NCBI RefSeq assembly: GCF_026017845.1
Contig: NZ_CP100416.1
Span: 1,568,228-1,632,227, forward strand
Source of the DNA: Amycolatopsis mediterranei
GTDB taxonomy: Bacteria; Actinomycetota; Actinomycetes; Mycobacteriales; Pseudonocardiaceae
Direction: 5' to 3'
DNA: 64,000 nucleotides
Shown: positions 43,763 through 51,971 of the stretch, piece after piece
Layout: each line of letters starts with the position of its first letter
How positions within the stretch are numbered: position 1 is the stretch's first letter
Position numbers and translations under genes: made by a program
The notes under the pieces: model-generated
Told to the model about the DNA's origin: nothing
Databases searched by the model: none
The model's input: only the letters and a program-made list of their open reading frames with translations

Positions 43763-44097
43763 GACAGGCCCTCGCCGAGGCCGGTGATCCGCTGCGCGTG
43801 CGCCTGTTCGGCGTCCTGATAGGTCTTCGCCGCCTGCCGGACCGACTGCGCCAGCGTGCCCATGGCGTCCTGCGCGGCGCCGAGGGTGATCACCCCGGGC
43901 GCGCTGACCCCGAGCACCATCGGCACGAAGAGCGGGCCGCAGATCAGGCCGTAGGCCTGGACGCCCATGGTGACCTGCTCGGCGGCGGCGAGCGCCTGCC
44001 CCAGCGTCTGCCCGACCTGCTCGACCGCCTTCGCGTGGGTGAGCAGTTCGTCCGGGCGGACCTGGTAGCCGCCGCCGTTCATCGCACCGTCCGGCAC
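43759..44097 (-). CDS. EspC-like/WXG-family small secreted-partner protein
   Basis: A 112-residue helical protein (QVRPDELLTHAKAVEQVGQTLGQALAAAEQ...). It matches the style of ESX-1 secretion-associated EspC-like proteins that precede toxin genes in actinomycetes. The middle is hydrophobic (LICGPLFVPMVLGVSAPG). It may form a complex with, or chaperone, the toxin. GAGAGG precedes the GTG. The stop overlaps the toxin start (GTGA), so the two are translationally coupled. Confidence 0.75.
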   Translation of the reverse strand: MPDGAMNGGGYQVRPDELLTHAKAVEQVGQTLGQALAAAEQVTMGVQAYGLICGPLFVPMVLGVSAPGVITLGAAQDAMGTLAQSVRQAAKTYQDAEQAHAQRITGLGEGLS

Positions 44098-44115
44098 GGT
44101 CGCCTCTCGTCCCGG

Positions 44116-44673
44116 CTATTCGCGGATCATGACCGGGCCGCCGAAGCCCTCATCGTCATCGTCGGGCGGGGGTGGCCGGCGCGGCTGCGGCCTCTGCGGC
44201 GGCGGTGGTGTCGACGCGGCTTCGGGTTCGTCGGCGAGCCGGCCGATCCGGGCGCCCGGCCCGGTTTCGTCCGGCTCGGGTTCGGGTTCCGGGAACTTCG
44301 CCCGGTAGCTGCCGACGATGGTGTCGCGGGTCTGCGGATCGTCGCCGATGGTCTCCGCCATGACCTCGCCGAGCCGGTCCGGCAGCTTCGCCTGCGCGGT
44401 GCGCAGCGCGGACAGCACCGCTTTCGCGACCTGAGTGCCCGACATCTCCCGGACGCGATCGGTGATCCGCAGGTCGGTGACGTTGCCGGCGGAGTCGACG
44501 GTGACCGTGGCGGTGCCGTCCTTGCTGGCGGCCGACACCGAGACCTGCTCGACGGCCTGCTGCATCGCGCGGTAACGCTGCGCTTTCTGCTTCGCTTGCG
44601 CGACCAATTGGTCGACGCGGGCTTCCGCATTCTCGGCTTTGTCCGATATCGGCTCCCTCATCCTGTTGTCCAT
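44116..44673 (-). CDS. YbaB/EbfC-family protein
   Basis: A 185-residue protein whose first about 110 residues match the YbaB/EbfC fold: RVDQLVAQAKQKAQRYRAMQQAVEQ..., GTATVTVDSAGNVTDLRI and GTQVAKAVLSALRTAQAKL. The rest is proline- and acid-rich (EPEPEPDETG; PPPPQRPQPRRPPPP). In actinomycetes such YbaB-like proteins often stand first in type VII/Rhs toxin operons, as here, 18 bp upstream of the EspC-like gene. A DNA-binding role is known for canonical YbaB; the role here is open. Confidence 0.85.
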   Translation of the reverse strand: MDNRMREPISDKAENAEARVDQLVAQAKQKAQRYRAMQQAVEQVSVSAASKDGTATVTVDSAGNVTDLRITDRVREMSGTQVAKAVLSALRTAQAKLPDRLGEVMAETIGDDPQTRDTIVGSYRAKFPEPEPEPDETGPGARIGRLADEPEAASTPPPPQRPQPRRPPPPDDDDEGFGGPVMIRE

Positions 44674-45311
44674 CCCCCCATCCCCGAGTCGGGTACGAGG
44701 AAACCACCGAAATCGAAGCGGCGTGCGGCAGACGTTCCGGAATTAAGCCGAATGGCCCACTCTCGGCAGGAGAGCCCGAGGTCGGCCGGGTTACCGCGCG
44801 GAACCGCCGAGGCGGTCTCGCAGGGTGGACCACCATCTCCGGCCGGTTCGCTCTCGAGCCACTCCGGCCACAGCTGGACGGTCGTCAGCCGGACGGGCAG
44901 CGTCAGGTCGCGCTGCGCCGGCGCTTTCACCAGGCCGCCCTCGAGAGCCGCGTCGATGGGGGCCGGGCTGTGGACGAAGCTCACCCACGGGATGGCGAGC
45001 TGCCGCGCAGGCCGTTCTGGACGCGACGCGTGATCTGTTCGTCCGGATCTCAGCCTGGGTGACGAGGGTCCGGAGCGCATCGGTCCCGACGCCGGTCCCG
45101 GGAGCCGGTGGGACCGGTACCTGGGGACGCCGATTCGCGGGACCGCCACGTATTGGGAGCGGCTGGAACCGGGGCCTGGTCGGCGAGCTGATGGCAGTGT
45201 CGGTGTCTGGGGAAGTGGTGGACGTGCCGATGGCGGTGCGCCTCGGCTTCGCCGCGGGAGCGGTGTGGTTCGTGGCTGCCATCCCGCAGCCGCGTCGGCG
45301 ACCACCGCGGG
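44674..45311. other. 638-bp region with decayed coding fragments
   Basis: No intact gene is convincing. Two stretches look protein-like on opposite strands. One on the plus strand near 45180-45290 reads GEVVDVPMAVRLGFAAGAVWF. One on the minus strand near 44850-45005 reads IPWVSFVHSPAPIDAALEGG and TTVQLWPEWLESE. Neither has a proper start and domain context. They may be remnants of genes (for example an old immunity gene) next to the toxin operon, or chance shadows. Confidence 0.3.
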
Positions 45312-46067
45312 TCAGACACCCGCCTCGAGCACCGCGAGGTCGCGCACGGCGTAACGGTGGTGTTCGGCTTCTTCCTTCAGCACCACCTTGAGGCAGCGGC
45401 GCACAACGTATTCCCGGTCGGGATACAGATCAGCCGGCTTGCGACCACACACCCGATCGAGCTCGGCCGCGGTGAGCCCGTCGACGACCCGCCGCATCAC
45501 GGCCATGCGGGCGAGCCGCGGCGCGAGCACCTCGTCGAGCGTCGGCGTGGCTTCGAGGGTGAGGCCGAGCTTCGCCGCCGCGTCGGGAGGCGTGCCCCCG
45601 GCGGGCAAACCCAGCGGGTGGTAGGGCGATTCCTCTTCGAGCACGGCGTTGCCGAGCCAGGCATCGCCGGCGAACAGCAGATGCCGTTGCGTCTGGACGA
45701 ACGACCACTCGCCGTCGACCTGCTCGTGCAGTTCGGCCTCGGGCAGCAGCCTCGCCTGGTCGAGCGTCGTGCGCCACAGGGCCTCAATGGCGTCCCAAGC
45801 AGCCCGGTAGTCCTCGGGAGAGACCGCATTCCGTGCGACCGCCCGCGCGGGGTGCCGGCGGTCGAGCTCGGCCTCGACGTAGGCGGTCACGTCGACGTCG
45901 TTGACGACGAGGCGCTCGAAGTCGCCACCGAGGTAGACGTCGCTGCCGTAGCAGTCGACGATCTTCAGGCCGTTCACCTCGCAGTCGCGGATCTCGAGGC
46001 CCGCGAGGTCGCACAGGTGGATACGGCCACCGCGGAATTGGTCGCTCTGGGTGTATTCGGAAACCAT
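45312..46067 (-). CDS. DinB-like four-helix protein with pentapeptide-type N-terminus
   Basis: A 251-residue protein. The first 60 residues (FRGGRIHLCDLAGLEIRDCEVNGLKIVDCYGSDVYLGG) have a repeating pattern like pentapeptide repeats. The remainder has a DinB-type helical bundle: DYRAAWDAIEALWRTTLDQAR, WSFVQTQRHLLFAGDAWLGN and a metal-binding HHRYAVRDL near the end. DinB-family proteins act as thiol-dependent S-transferases or have unknown roles. The start at 46067 is preferred over one at 46103. Function not established. Confidence 0.75.
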   Translation of the reverse strand: MVSEYTQSDQFRGGRIHLCDLAGLEIRDCEVNGLKIVDCYGSDVYLGGDFERLVVNDVDVTAYVEAELDRRHPARAVARNAVSPEDYRAAWDAIEALWRTTLDQARLLPEAELHEQVDGEWSFVQTQRHLLFAGDAWLGNAVLEEESPYHPLGLPAGGTPPDAAAKLGLTLEATPTLDEVLAPRLARMAVMRRVVDGLTAAELDRVCGRKPADLYPDREYVVRRCLKVVLKEEAEHHRYAVRDLAVLEAGV

Positions 46068-46200
46068 CGGAGCAGTCTCGCCGAGTTGTCCCGCCCGCGC
46101 CACGCTCCGTACGGCCGTCGATCGATGGCCGGAGCACGCAGCAGATCGGCGTCGCGGCGGGCGGTGTTCGCGCCGTTAAGGGCCCAAAAGGCCTCGCCGC

Positions 46201-46641
46201 TCAGGTGTCGTACCTGCCGCTGTCCCAGGGCTCGGTGAACGCCATGTAGTTGCCCGGATGTAGCTCCACCCACCACGCATCGTCTTCGTCGTCGCCGGGC
46301 CTGGGGACGAGACCGAAGGTGGTGCCGAACCGCTCGAGAGCGAAGGGTGCGACCTCGATTCGAGTGAACGTGACCGGGCCGAGTTCCCGCAGCCTGGCCT
46401 CATATCGACTCTGGCGGCGGTCCCGATCCATCTGAGCTCGCGGCCCGAACTCGTCGATCCTGGCTTCCGGCAACCGTCCGGATGGATCGAACAGGAACAG
46501 GGCAACGAACTCGTTGCCCTGTCCTTTCGCAGCCGATTCGAACGGCGTGGTCAGGAAGAACTGCCGGCCGTCAGCCGTGCGGCCGACGTGCTCGGCGTGG
46601 TAGGTGTCGTGGTCGATCGCGATGAGATCGGGTGCGCCCAT
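46201..46641 (-). CDS. Conserved hypothetical protein
   Basis: A 146-residue protein (GAPDLIAIDHDTYHAEHVGRTADGRQFFLTTPFE...). The end HPGNYMAFTEPWDSGRYDT resembles a conserved family of uncharacterised proteins that I recall from many bacteria. There is no signal or membrane segment. An in-frame ATG at 46671 is an alternative start; neither has a clear ribosome binding site. No link to its neighbours is visible. Confidence 0.65.
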   Translation of the reverse strand: MGAPDLIAIDHDTYHAEHVGRTADGRQFFLTTPFESAAKGQGNEFVALFLFDPSGRLPEARIDEFGPRAQMDRDRRQSRYEARLRELGPVTFTRIEVAPFALERFGTTFGLVPRPGDDEDDAWWVELHPGNYMAFTEPWDSGRYDT

Positions 46642-46781
46642 GAGACCGGAGACTAGCCAGGCGGGCGTCATGGGCGAGTTGCCGCAGGCATCATTGACTG
46701 GGCCGTGCGGGTGACACGGCTCAACCCGCGGGCGTGCCGGGGCGTGGAGTCGGCGTCGACCGATTCCGAGGGGGAATTCGC

Positions 46782-47780
46782 ATGTTCCGACGTGCTGCCG
46801 CGTTCACGTTCGCGGCACTCGCACTGGGCGCCGCCGTCACCACGCCGGCGGCGACCGCGGCCGCGGCCTGCACCTGGACGGCGCACAGGATCGTGGCGCC
46901 CGACGGCTACTTCGACGCCGACGTCGACATCAGGGGGACCGACAGCCACGGCAACTACTCCGGTGACGTCAGCGACCGGAGCGTCGACATGGGCAAGGTC
47001 GTGCTCTGGACCGACGGCAAGCCCCGTATCCCGGACGCGCTCGCGCCGTTCGTCTACCCGCACGTCGCCGACGAGAACGCCGCGGGAACGGTGCTGCTCG
47101 ACGGCGGCCTTCCGTCGACGACCAGGGGCGTCTACCTCTTCAGCGGCGGCCACCGCGGTCCCGGCACGCTGACCCGGCTGCCCGACCCGCCCGGCTACCG
47201 GCTCGAATCGGCCGTCGCGCTCAACGACCGGGGCGACGTGCTCACCTCCGCCACCGATCTCCGGGACGGCCACCGGGTGAGCGTCCTCTGGTCGGTCCTG
47301 GCCGCGGGACCGCGGATCATCGACATCCGCGACCGGTTCGGGATGGACCTCGACGACGACGGCACAGTGCTGCTCGGCGCCCCGGACAACCAGCTCGGCG
47401 GACTCTGGCGGGCCGGCGTGGTCATCCCGCTGACCGGCGAAGACCGTCCCGTGCTGATCCGCCAGATCCGCAACGGAGTCGTGGTCGGCACGGCGATCGG
47501 CTCGTGGCCCGCTTCGCGCGCCTTGGCGTGGCACGGCCCGGCCGACCCGCGGCCCCTCGAGCAGGGCGGGACGGCGGAAGCGACCAACAAGCACGGACTG
47601 ATCGCGGGCAGCCTGACCAACCTGGTCGGACCGGCCGCGGTCTGGCAGGACACCAAGCTGCTGGGCCGGCTGCCGTTCCCCGACGGCGGCGACGCGGACG
47701 TGTTCGTCATCGGCGACGACGGCGTCATCTTCGGCAACACCAGCAACGCACCGGCCGCGCTGCGCTGGACCTGCGACTGA
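46782..47780 (+). CDS. Secreted protein with HAF/propeller-like repeats
   Basis: A 332-residue exported protein. The signal peptide (FRRAAAFTFAALALGAAVTTPAATA) ends near residue 28. The mature part repeats a motif like ALNDRGDVLTSATDLRDG, TNKHGLIAGSLTN and IGDDGVIFGNTSN, typical of HAF or beta-propeller proteins of unknown function. Two cysteines lie near the mature start and the C-terminus (AACTWTAH; RWTCD). GAGGGGGAA precedes the ATG. It is probably extracellular with unknown function. Confidence 0.72.
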   Translation: MFRRAAAFTFAALALGAAVTTPAATAAAACTWTAHRIVAPDGYFDADVDIRGTDSHGNYSGDVSDRSVDMGKVVLWTDGKPRIPDALAPFVYPHVADENAAGTVLLDGGLPSTTRGVYLFSGGHRGPGTLTRLPDPPGYRLESAVALNDRGDVLTSATDLRDGHRVSVLWSVLAAGPRIIDIRDRFGMDLDDDGTVLLGAPDNQLGGLWRAGVVIPLTGEDRPVLIRQIRNGVVVGTAIGSWPASRALAWHGPADPRPLEQGGTAEATNKHGLIAGSLTNLVGPAAVWQDTKLLGRLPFPDGGDADVFVIGDDGVIFGNTSNAPAALRWTCD

Positions 47781-47892
47781 CGAGCGATCAGCTACGCGGG
47801 CTGGGGCGGCGACAAGATCGGTGAAGCCGGCACGAGCGCGGTCGCCGTCAGCGGCTGGGGCCGGTGCGGCCGTTGCCGGCGCCGGGGAGGGT

Positions 47893-48213
47893 TCACGATC
47901 GCGCCCGGTGGGCGACCTCCGCGGGGTCCGGGGGAGTGGTCGGGTAGACGTCGGCGTCGAAGAACCGGGCGAACGGCAGGGTCGCCAGCGTCTCCGCGAC
48001 CTGCGCCTCGTCGTCGGCGACGATCTCGAGGAACGTCGCCCGCCGGGCGGGGGAAACGTAGTGGGCGCCGATCCGCCCCTCCGAGCGCAGCACCTCCAGC
48101 TGCTTCTGCTCGTCCTCGCGCAGCGCGGCGAATTCCGCGAAGTCGGTGTCGTCGCGGAGGGTCGCGAACACCATGAACGTCGGCGTCGCGGCGGTGTTCC
48201 GGGTCGGTGACAT
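47893..48213 (-). CDS. Small muconolactone-isomerase/YCII-like protein
   Basis: A 106-residue protein (TPTFMVFATLRDDTDFAEFAALREDEQKQLEVLRSEGRIG...). Its size and beta-alpha-beta style, with a hydrophobic strand followed by FLEIVADDEAQVAETLATLPF, match dimeric alpha/beta barrel proteins such as muconolactone isomerase or YCII. The catalytic role is unknown. AAAGGACC lies 4 nt before the ATG. It is 89 bp from the divergent dehydrogenase gene's stop. Confidence 0.65.
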   Translation of the reverse strand: MSPTRNTAATPTFMVFATLRDDTDFAEFAALREDEQKQLEVLRSEGRIGAHYVSPARRATFLEIVADDEAQVAETLATLPFARFFDADVYPTTPPDPAEVAHRARS

Positions 48214-48302
48214 GGCCGGTCCTTTCGAGGGTGATCAGGGGTGTTGTCACGCCGGGCCGGGTCGGCCCGGAGAGTCCTCATGGGATGCGAGCGACGCGGT
48301 GG

Positions 48303-49244
48303 TCACTCGGTCGTGATGACGAGCTTTCCGCCCTGGGGTGGGCGATCGCGTTCGAGTTCCGTGAGCGCGGCGATCGCCTCGCCGAGCGGCACGCTGCGCG
48401 CAACCGGCAACCGCAACACGCCCTTCGCCGCAGCCTGCGCGACCGCGTCGAGGTCCGCCACGGCGGGTTTTCCCATCAGCACCCGATACGGTCCCGGCAG
48501 GACGCTTCTCACGAACTTCGCCGGCGTGGGGTTGATGTCGATGATGCGGCCACCCGGCTTGAGCAACGCCTGTGCCGTGCTGATCGGCAGCGTGCCCGCG
48601 GTGTCGAACACGACGTCGAATTGCTTCGCGAGTTTCGTCGCGTCGAAGTCGAAGTCCACGATCGGCGAGATTCCGAGGCCGCGTGCCTCGCGCCTCGCGG
48701 TGTCGCGGCAGCTGCCTCCCACGGAAGCGCCGCGGGCCAAGGCGATTTGTGCGGCGGAGCGGCCGACTCCGCCGAGGCGGCCGTGGATGAACACCGCTTG
48801 CCCGGCGTGCAGTTCGCCCGCGTTGACCACGGCCTGGAACGCGGTGAGCCCGACCACGGGAATCGTGGCGGCCTCCTCCCAGGAGAGGTTCGCCGGCTTC
48901 GTCACGACCGCTTTTTCTTCGGCGACGACCATTTCGGCGAACGCTCCCGCCGCCTTCAGGCCGGTCCCGCCGAGCACTTCGTCGCCGACGCCGAGCCGGG
49001 TGACGCCCTCGCCGACGGCCGCCACGACACCGGCGAAGTCGTGTCCCAGGCCGCGCGGGAACTTCCGGCCGGTCAGGATCTTCATCTCGCCGTTGCGGAT
49101 CTTCCGGTCCATCGGGTTCGCGGCCGCTGCCTTCACGCGGATCAGCACCTCGCCGGGACCGGGCCGCGCCGGCCGGAAGTCCTCCAGGCGCAGTACCTCG
49201 GGACCGCCGTAGTGGTGGTACTGGATGCGTTTCGCCGTCGTCAT
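48303..49244 (-). CDS. Quinone oxidoreductase-like (zinc-independent MDR) dehydrogenase
   Basis: A 313-residue NADPH-dependent reductase of the medium-chain dehydrogenase family. The start is typical (MTTAKRIQYHHYGGPEVLRLEDF). It has the GHDFAGVV loop but lacks the catalytic zinc cysteine, as in quinone reductases. The nucleotide motif is VFIHGRLGGVGRSAAQIA. It probably reduces quinones or reactive carbonyls. It is divergent from the TetR gene at 49355, with a long perfect inverted repeat in between. Confidence 0.9.
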   Translation of the reverse strand: MTTAKRIQYHHYGGPEVLRLEDFRPARPGPGEVLIRVKAAAANPMDRKIRNGEMKILTGRKFPRGLGHDFAGVVAAVGEGVTRLGVGDEVLGGTGLKAAGAFAEMVVAEEKAVVTKPANLSWEEAATIPVVGLTAFQAVVNAGELHAGQAVFIHGRLGGVGRSAAQIALARGASVGGSCRDTARREARGLGISPIVDFDFDATKLAKQFDVVFDTAGTLPISTAQALLKPGGRIIDINPTPAKFVRSVLPGPYRVLMGKPAVADLDAVAQAAAKGVLRLPVARSVPLGEAIAALTELERDRPPQGGKLVITTE

Positions 49245-49263
49245 GGTGAGGACCCCTCCGCAG

Positions 49264-49316
49264 TGATGTCAGCTGATGACATCACCGTACCACGGCGATG
49301 TCATCAGCTGACATCA
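49264..49316. promoter_or_regulatory. 20-bp perfect inverted repeat operator
   Basis: The 20-bp arm GATGTCATCAGCTGACATCA (49297-49316) is the exact reverse complement of 49264-49283, across a 13-bp spacer. Each arm is itself nearly palindromic around CAGCTG, giving up to four half-sites. It sits between the dehydrogenase and TetR genes, as expected for a repressor that binds as a pair of dimers. Confidence 0.85.
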
Positions 49317-49342
49317 CTCTGCGGGTGCGTGGACGGGCGCAC

Positions 49343-49348
49343 TAAACT
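49343..49348 (+). promoter_or_regulatory. -10 box of leaderless TetR gene
   Basis: TAAACT fits TANNNT and lies 6 nt before the ATG at 49355. Confidence 0.45.
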
Positions 49349-49354
49349 CGCCGG

Positions 49355-49921
49355 ATGGGGCGATGGGAGCCGGGAGCCGGTGGCCGGCTGCGCGAGGCCG
49401 CGCTGAACCTGTATCTCGAACGCGGCTTCGACCAGACCATGGTGAACGACATCGCCGAACGGGCCGGCGTGACCGCCCGGACCTTCTTCCGCTACTTCGC
49501 CGACAAACGCGAGGTCCTCTTCGACGCCGCGGCCGAAATGGAGGAGAAGTCGCTGGCCGCGCTGGAGGGGGCGCCCGCCACGGCGTCGGCGCTGGAGCTC
49601 GTCGCGGCCGCGCTCGACGCGGTGGCCGGCACCATCGGACACGACCGTGAGCTCGCCCGGATCCGGCACACGGTGATCATGGCCAACGCCGAACTCCGGG
49701 AACGCGAATTGATCAAGCTCGCCCAGATGACGGCCGCACTCGCCGACGGGCTTCGCCGGCGGGGCATCGGCGACGCCGAGGCCGAGCTGGCCGCCGAAAC
49801 CGGCGCCGCGGTGTACCGGGTCGCCTTCCGGCGCTGGGCCGACGACGCCGGCGACCTGGACCTGCGCGAGGCCATCGACCAGTCGTTCGCCCAGCTTCGA
49901 ACCCTGACCGCCGCCGACTGA
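49355..49921 (+). CDS. TetR/AcrR family repressor
   Basis: A 188-residue regulator. The helix-turn-helix region is LYLERGFDQTMVNDIAERAGVTARTFFRYFADKREVL (about residues 18-54). The C-terminal ligand domain is alanine-rich and helical. The divergent dehydrogenase gene and the perfect repeat between them make it the likely repressor of that gene. It appears leaderless. The signal molecule is unknown. Confidence 0.93.
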   Translation: MGRWEPGAGGRLREAALNLYLERGFDQTMVNDIAERAGVTARTFFRYFADKREVLFDAAAEMEEKSLAALEGAPATASALELVAAALDAVAGTIGHDRELARIRHTVIMANAELRERELIKLAQMTAALADGLRRRGIGDAEAELAAETGAAVYRVAFRRWADDAGDLDLREAIDQSFAQLRTLTAAD

Positions 49922-49961
49922 TCCCCGTGCTCGCCGGCGGCACGAGCACGCGTTCGACGGG

Positions 49962-50912
49962 TCAGCTCGAGACGGCGAGTACGTGTTTTCCCAGGACGCC
50001 GCCGTGTTCGAAGGCCTGGTGCGCGGCGGCGATATCGGCCAGCGGGTACACGCTGTGCACGATCGGGCGCAGTGCGCCGGAGGTGACGTAATCGGCCGTA
50101 TCGTCCAGCACGGCCGAGCCGGGATTGGCGCTGAACGTGCGGATACGCCGGGAACCGTGGATGGCCGAGGCCGCGATCGCGGCCAGTGCGGGAGCCGACA
50201 GCCCGACGGTGACCATCCGGCCGCCCTTGGCCAGCCGGCTGCGGTAGCAGTTCAGCTCGGAGCCGACCGTGTCGAGGATGACGTCGAACGGCCCGATCTC
50301 CTCCGCGGTGGTGGTGCCGTAGTCGAGGACCTCGTCGGCACCCAGATCGCGCAGGGCCGCGGCGTGGCGGCCGCGGGCCAGTGCGGTGACGTGACCGCCC
50401 ATCGCGTGCGCCAGCTGCACGGCCGCGGTGCCGACACCACCCGCGGCGCCACGCACCAGCACCCGCTCGCCGCCGGCCAGCCCGACGCTCTCGCGCAACG
50501 CGATCAACGCGGTGCTGCCCGTCACGACCAGGGACGCGGCTTCGATCGCCGAGACACCGGCAGGAGCGAGGCCGATGCGGTCGGCGGCGACCACGACGTA
50601 CTCGGCCGCCGCCGCGGTCGTGTGCCGCCGCCGCGGGTGCACCATGCCCCACACCCGGTCCCCGGCGCGGAAACCCGCCACGCCCGTGCCGATCTCGACG
50701 ACGACACCGGCGAAGTCCAGGCCGGTACCCATCGGGACCTTGCGGCCCAGCACCAGCTTGAGCCCACCGGCGCGGACCATCGTGTCGTGTCCGTTGACGC
50801 TGGACGCCTCGACCGCCACCAGGACTTCGCCGGCACCGGGCGTGGGGGTCTCGGTTTCGGTGACCCGCAGGACGTCCGGCGTTCCGAAGCTCATGATCTG
50901 TGCGGCCTTCAT
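49962..50912 (-). CDS. NADP-dependent MDR oxidoreductase (quinone reductase-like)
   Basis: A 316-residue enzyme related to the one at 48303 but clearly different (about 40% similar by eye). The start is MKAAQIMSFGTPDVLRVTETETP, with GTGLDFAGVVVEIGTGVAG and LVRGAAGGVGTAAVQLA as the nucleotide-binding motif. The catalytic zinc ligands are absent. The ATG at 50912 follows GAGAGGAAACGC. It is divergent from the XRE regulator at 51044 across 131 bp, and the two are probably a regulated pair. Confidence 0.9.
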   Translation of the reverse strand: MKAAQIMSFGTPDVLRVTETETPTPGAGEVLVAVEASSVNGHDTMVRAGGLKLVLGRKVPMGTGLDFAGVVVEIGTGVAGFRAGDRVWGMVHPRRRHTTAAAAEYVVVAADRIGLAPAGVSAIEAASLVVTGSTALIALRESVGLAGGERVLVRGAAGGVGTAAVQLAHAMGGHVTALARGRHAAALRDLGADEVLDYGTTTAEEIGPFDVILDTVGSELNCYRSRLAKGGRMVTVGLSAPALAAIAASAIHGSRRIRTFSANPGSAVLDDTADYVTSGALRPIVHSVYPLADIAAAHQAFEHGGVLGKHVLAVSS

Positions 50913-51031
50913 GGCGCGTTTCCTCTCGTGATCGGCTGGTGCGGAACCGATCCTGGGCCCTGTTCGCGACCGCACGGTCGTTCCCCTTTTCCTGGGACCG
51001 CCGGACCCACCCTGGCCCGGCGCAGCACCGG

Positions 51032-51037
51032 CATACT
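51032..51037 (+). promoter_or_regulatory. Possible -10 box of leaderless XRE regulator
   Basis: CATACT lies 6 nt before the ATG at 51044, following the pattern of other regulators here. Confidence 0.35.
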
Positions 51038-51043
51038 GGGCCG

Positions 51044-51907
51044 ATGACCGACGACCCCCGCGGCGCGCTCGCCGACTTCCTGCGGACCCGGCGAACCCGG
51101 ATCCGGCCGCAGGACGTCGGTCTGGAACCCGGCCCGCGGCGGCGCGTCGCCGGGCTGCGCCGCGAAGAACTGGCCCTGCTGGCCGGCGTGAGCTCGGACT
51201 ACTACCAGCGCATGGAGCAGGGCCGTGACGTGCGGCCCTCCGACCAGGTCCTCGACGCCATCGCCGGCGCGTTGAACTTCTCCGCCGAGGAAACCCGGCA
51301 CCTGCACAGCCTCGCCGCCGCCGCGCGCACGCCGGCCCGCCCCGCCCGCGCGTACCCGCCGGAGGAGGTGCCGGAGACCACGCTGCGGCTGCTGCGCGCG
51401 ACCGCCTCGCCCGCCCTGGTCGTCGGGCGCTTCCTGGACATGCTGGCCTGGAACCCGCTGGCCGGCGCGCTGCTCGGCGCGTTCACCGAGCTGCCCCGGG
51501 CCGAGCGGAACCTGCTCGCGCTGCTGCTGCACCCGGAGGCCGACCGGACGTGCCCGGAGCGGGCGGCCACCGTCGCCGAGCTGACCGCGATGCTGCGGGC
51601 CCAGGTCGCCGCCGAGCCGGGGCACCCGCGCGCGGTCGAACTGGTGGGTGAGCTGGCGGTGCGCAGTACGGAGTTCGCGACGCTGTGGGCCCGCCACGAC
51701 GTCGAGGACACGACACGGGGCCGGATGCGCGTCCAGCACCCGCTGGTCGGCGAGCTGAACCTGGACTGGGACGCCTACCCGATGCCGGGTGCTCCCGGGC
51801 CCGTGCTCGTCGTCTACACCGCCGAGCCGGGCGGCCCGGACCACGAACGGCTTCAGCTGCTGAGCGGCCTGCTCGACGCACCCGCCACGCCGACGACGTC
51901 CGTCTGA
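51044..51907 (+). CDS. XRE-type regulator with MmyB-like ligand domain
   Basis: A 287-residue protein. The N-terminal helix-turn-helix is RVAGLRREELALLAGVSSDYYQRMEQGRDVRPSDQVLDAIA (about residues 28-70). The C-terminal part begins VVGRFLDMLAWNPLAGALLG and continues VGELAVRSTEFATLWARHDV, the MmyB-type ligand-binding domain typical of actinobacteria. It probably regulates the divergent oxidoreductase at 49962. The ligand is unknown. GCATACTGG precedes the ATG without a Shine-Dalgarno site. Confidence 0.92.
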   Translation: MTDDPRGALADFLRTRRTRIRPQDVGLEPGPRRRVAGLRREELALLAGVSSDYYQRMEQGRDVRPSDQVLDAIAGALNFSAEETRHLHSLAAAARTPARPARAYPPEEVPETTLRLLRATASPALVVGRFLDMLAWNPLAGALLGAFTELPRAERNLLALLLHPEADRTCPERAATVAELTAMLRAQVAAEPGHPRAVELVGELAVRSTEFATLWARHDVEDTTRGRMRVQHPLVGELNLDWDAYPMPGAPGPVLVVYTAEPGGPDHERLQLLSGLLDAPATPTTSV

Positions 51908-51971
51908 GCAACGTCACCCGCTCTTCGGAATTCGCTCGCCGCCGGGCTCGCGCTGACGCACACTGGCCGGG

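Noticed and set aside
38564..43819. A 1,751-codon open frame on the plus strand over the toxin gene
   Set aside because: It lies wholly antisense to the Rhs toxin gene, has biased low-complexity composition and no domain, and is explained by high GC content leaving few stops.
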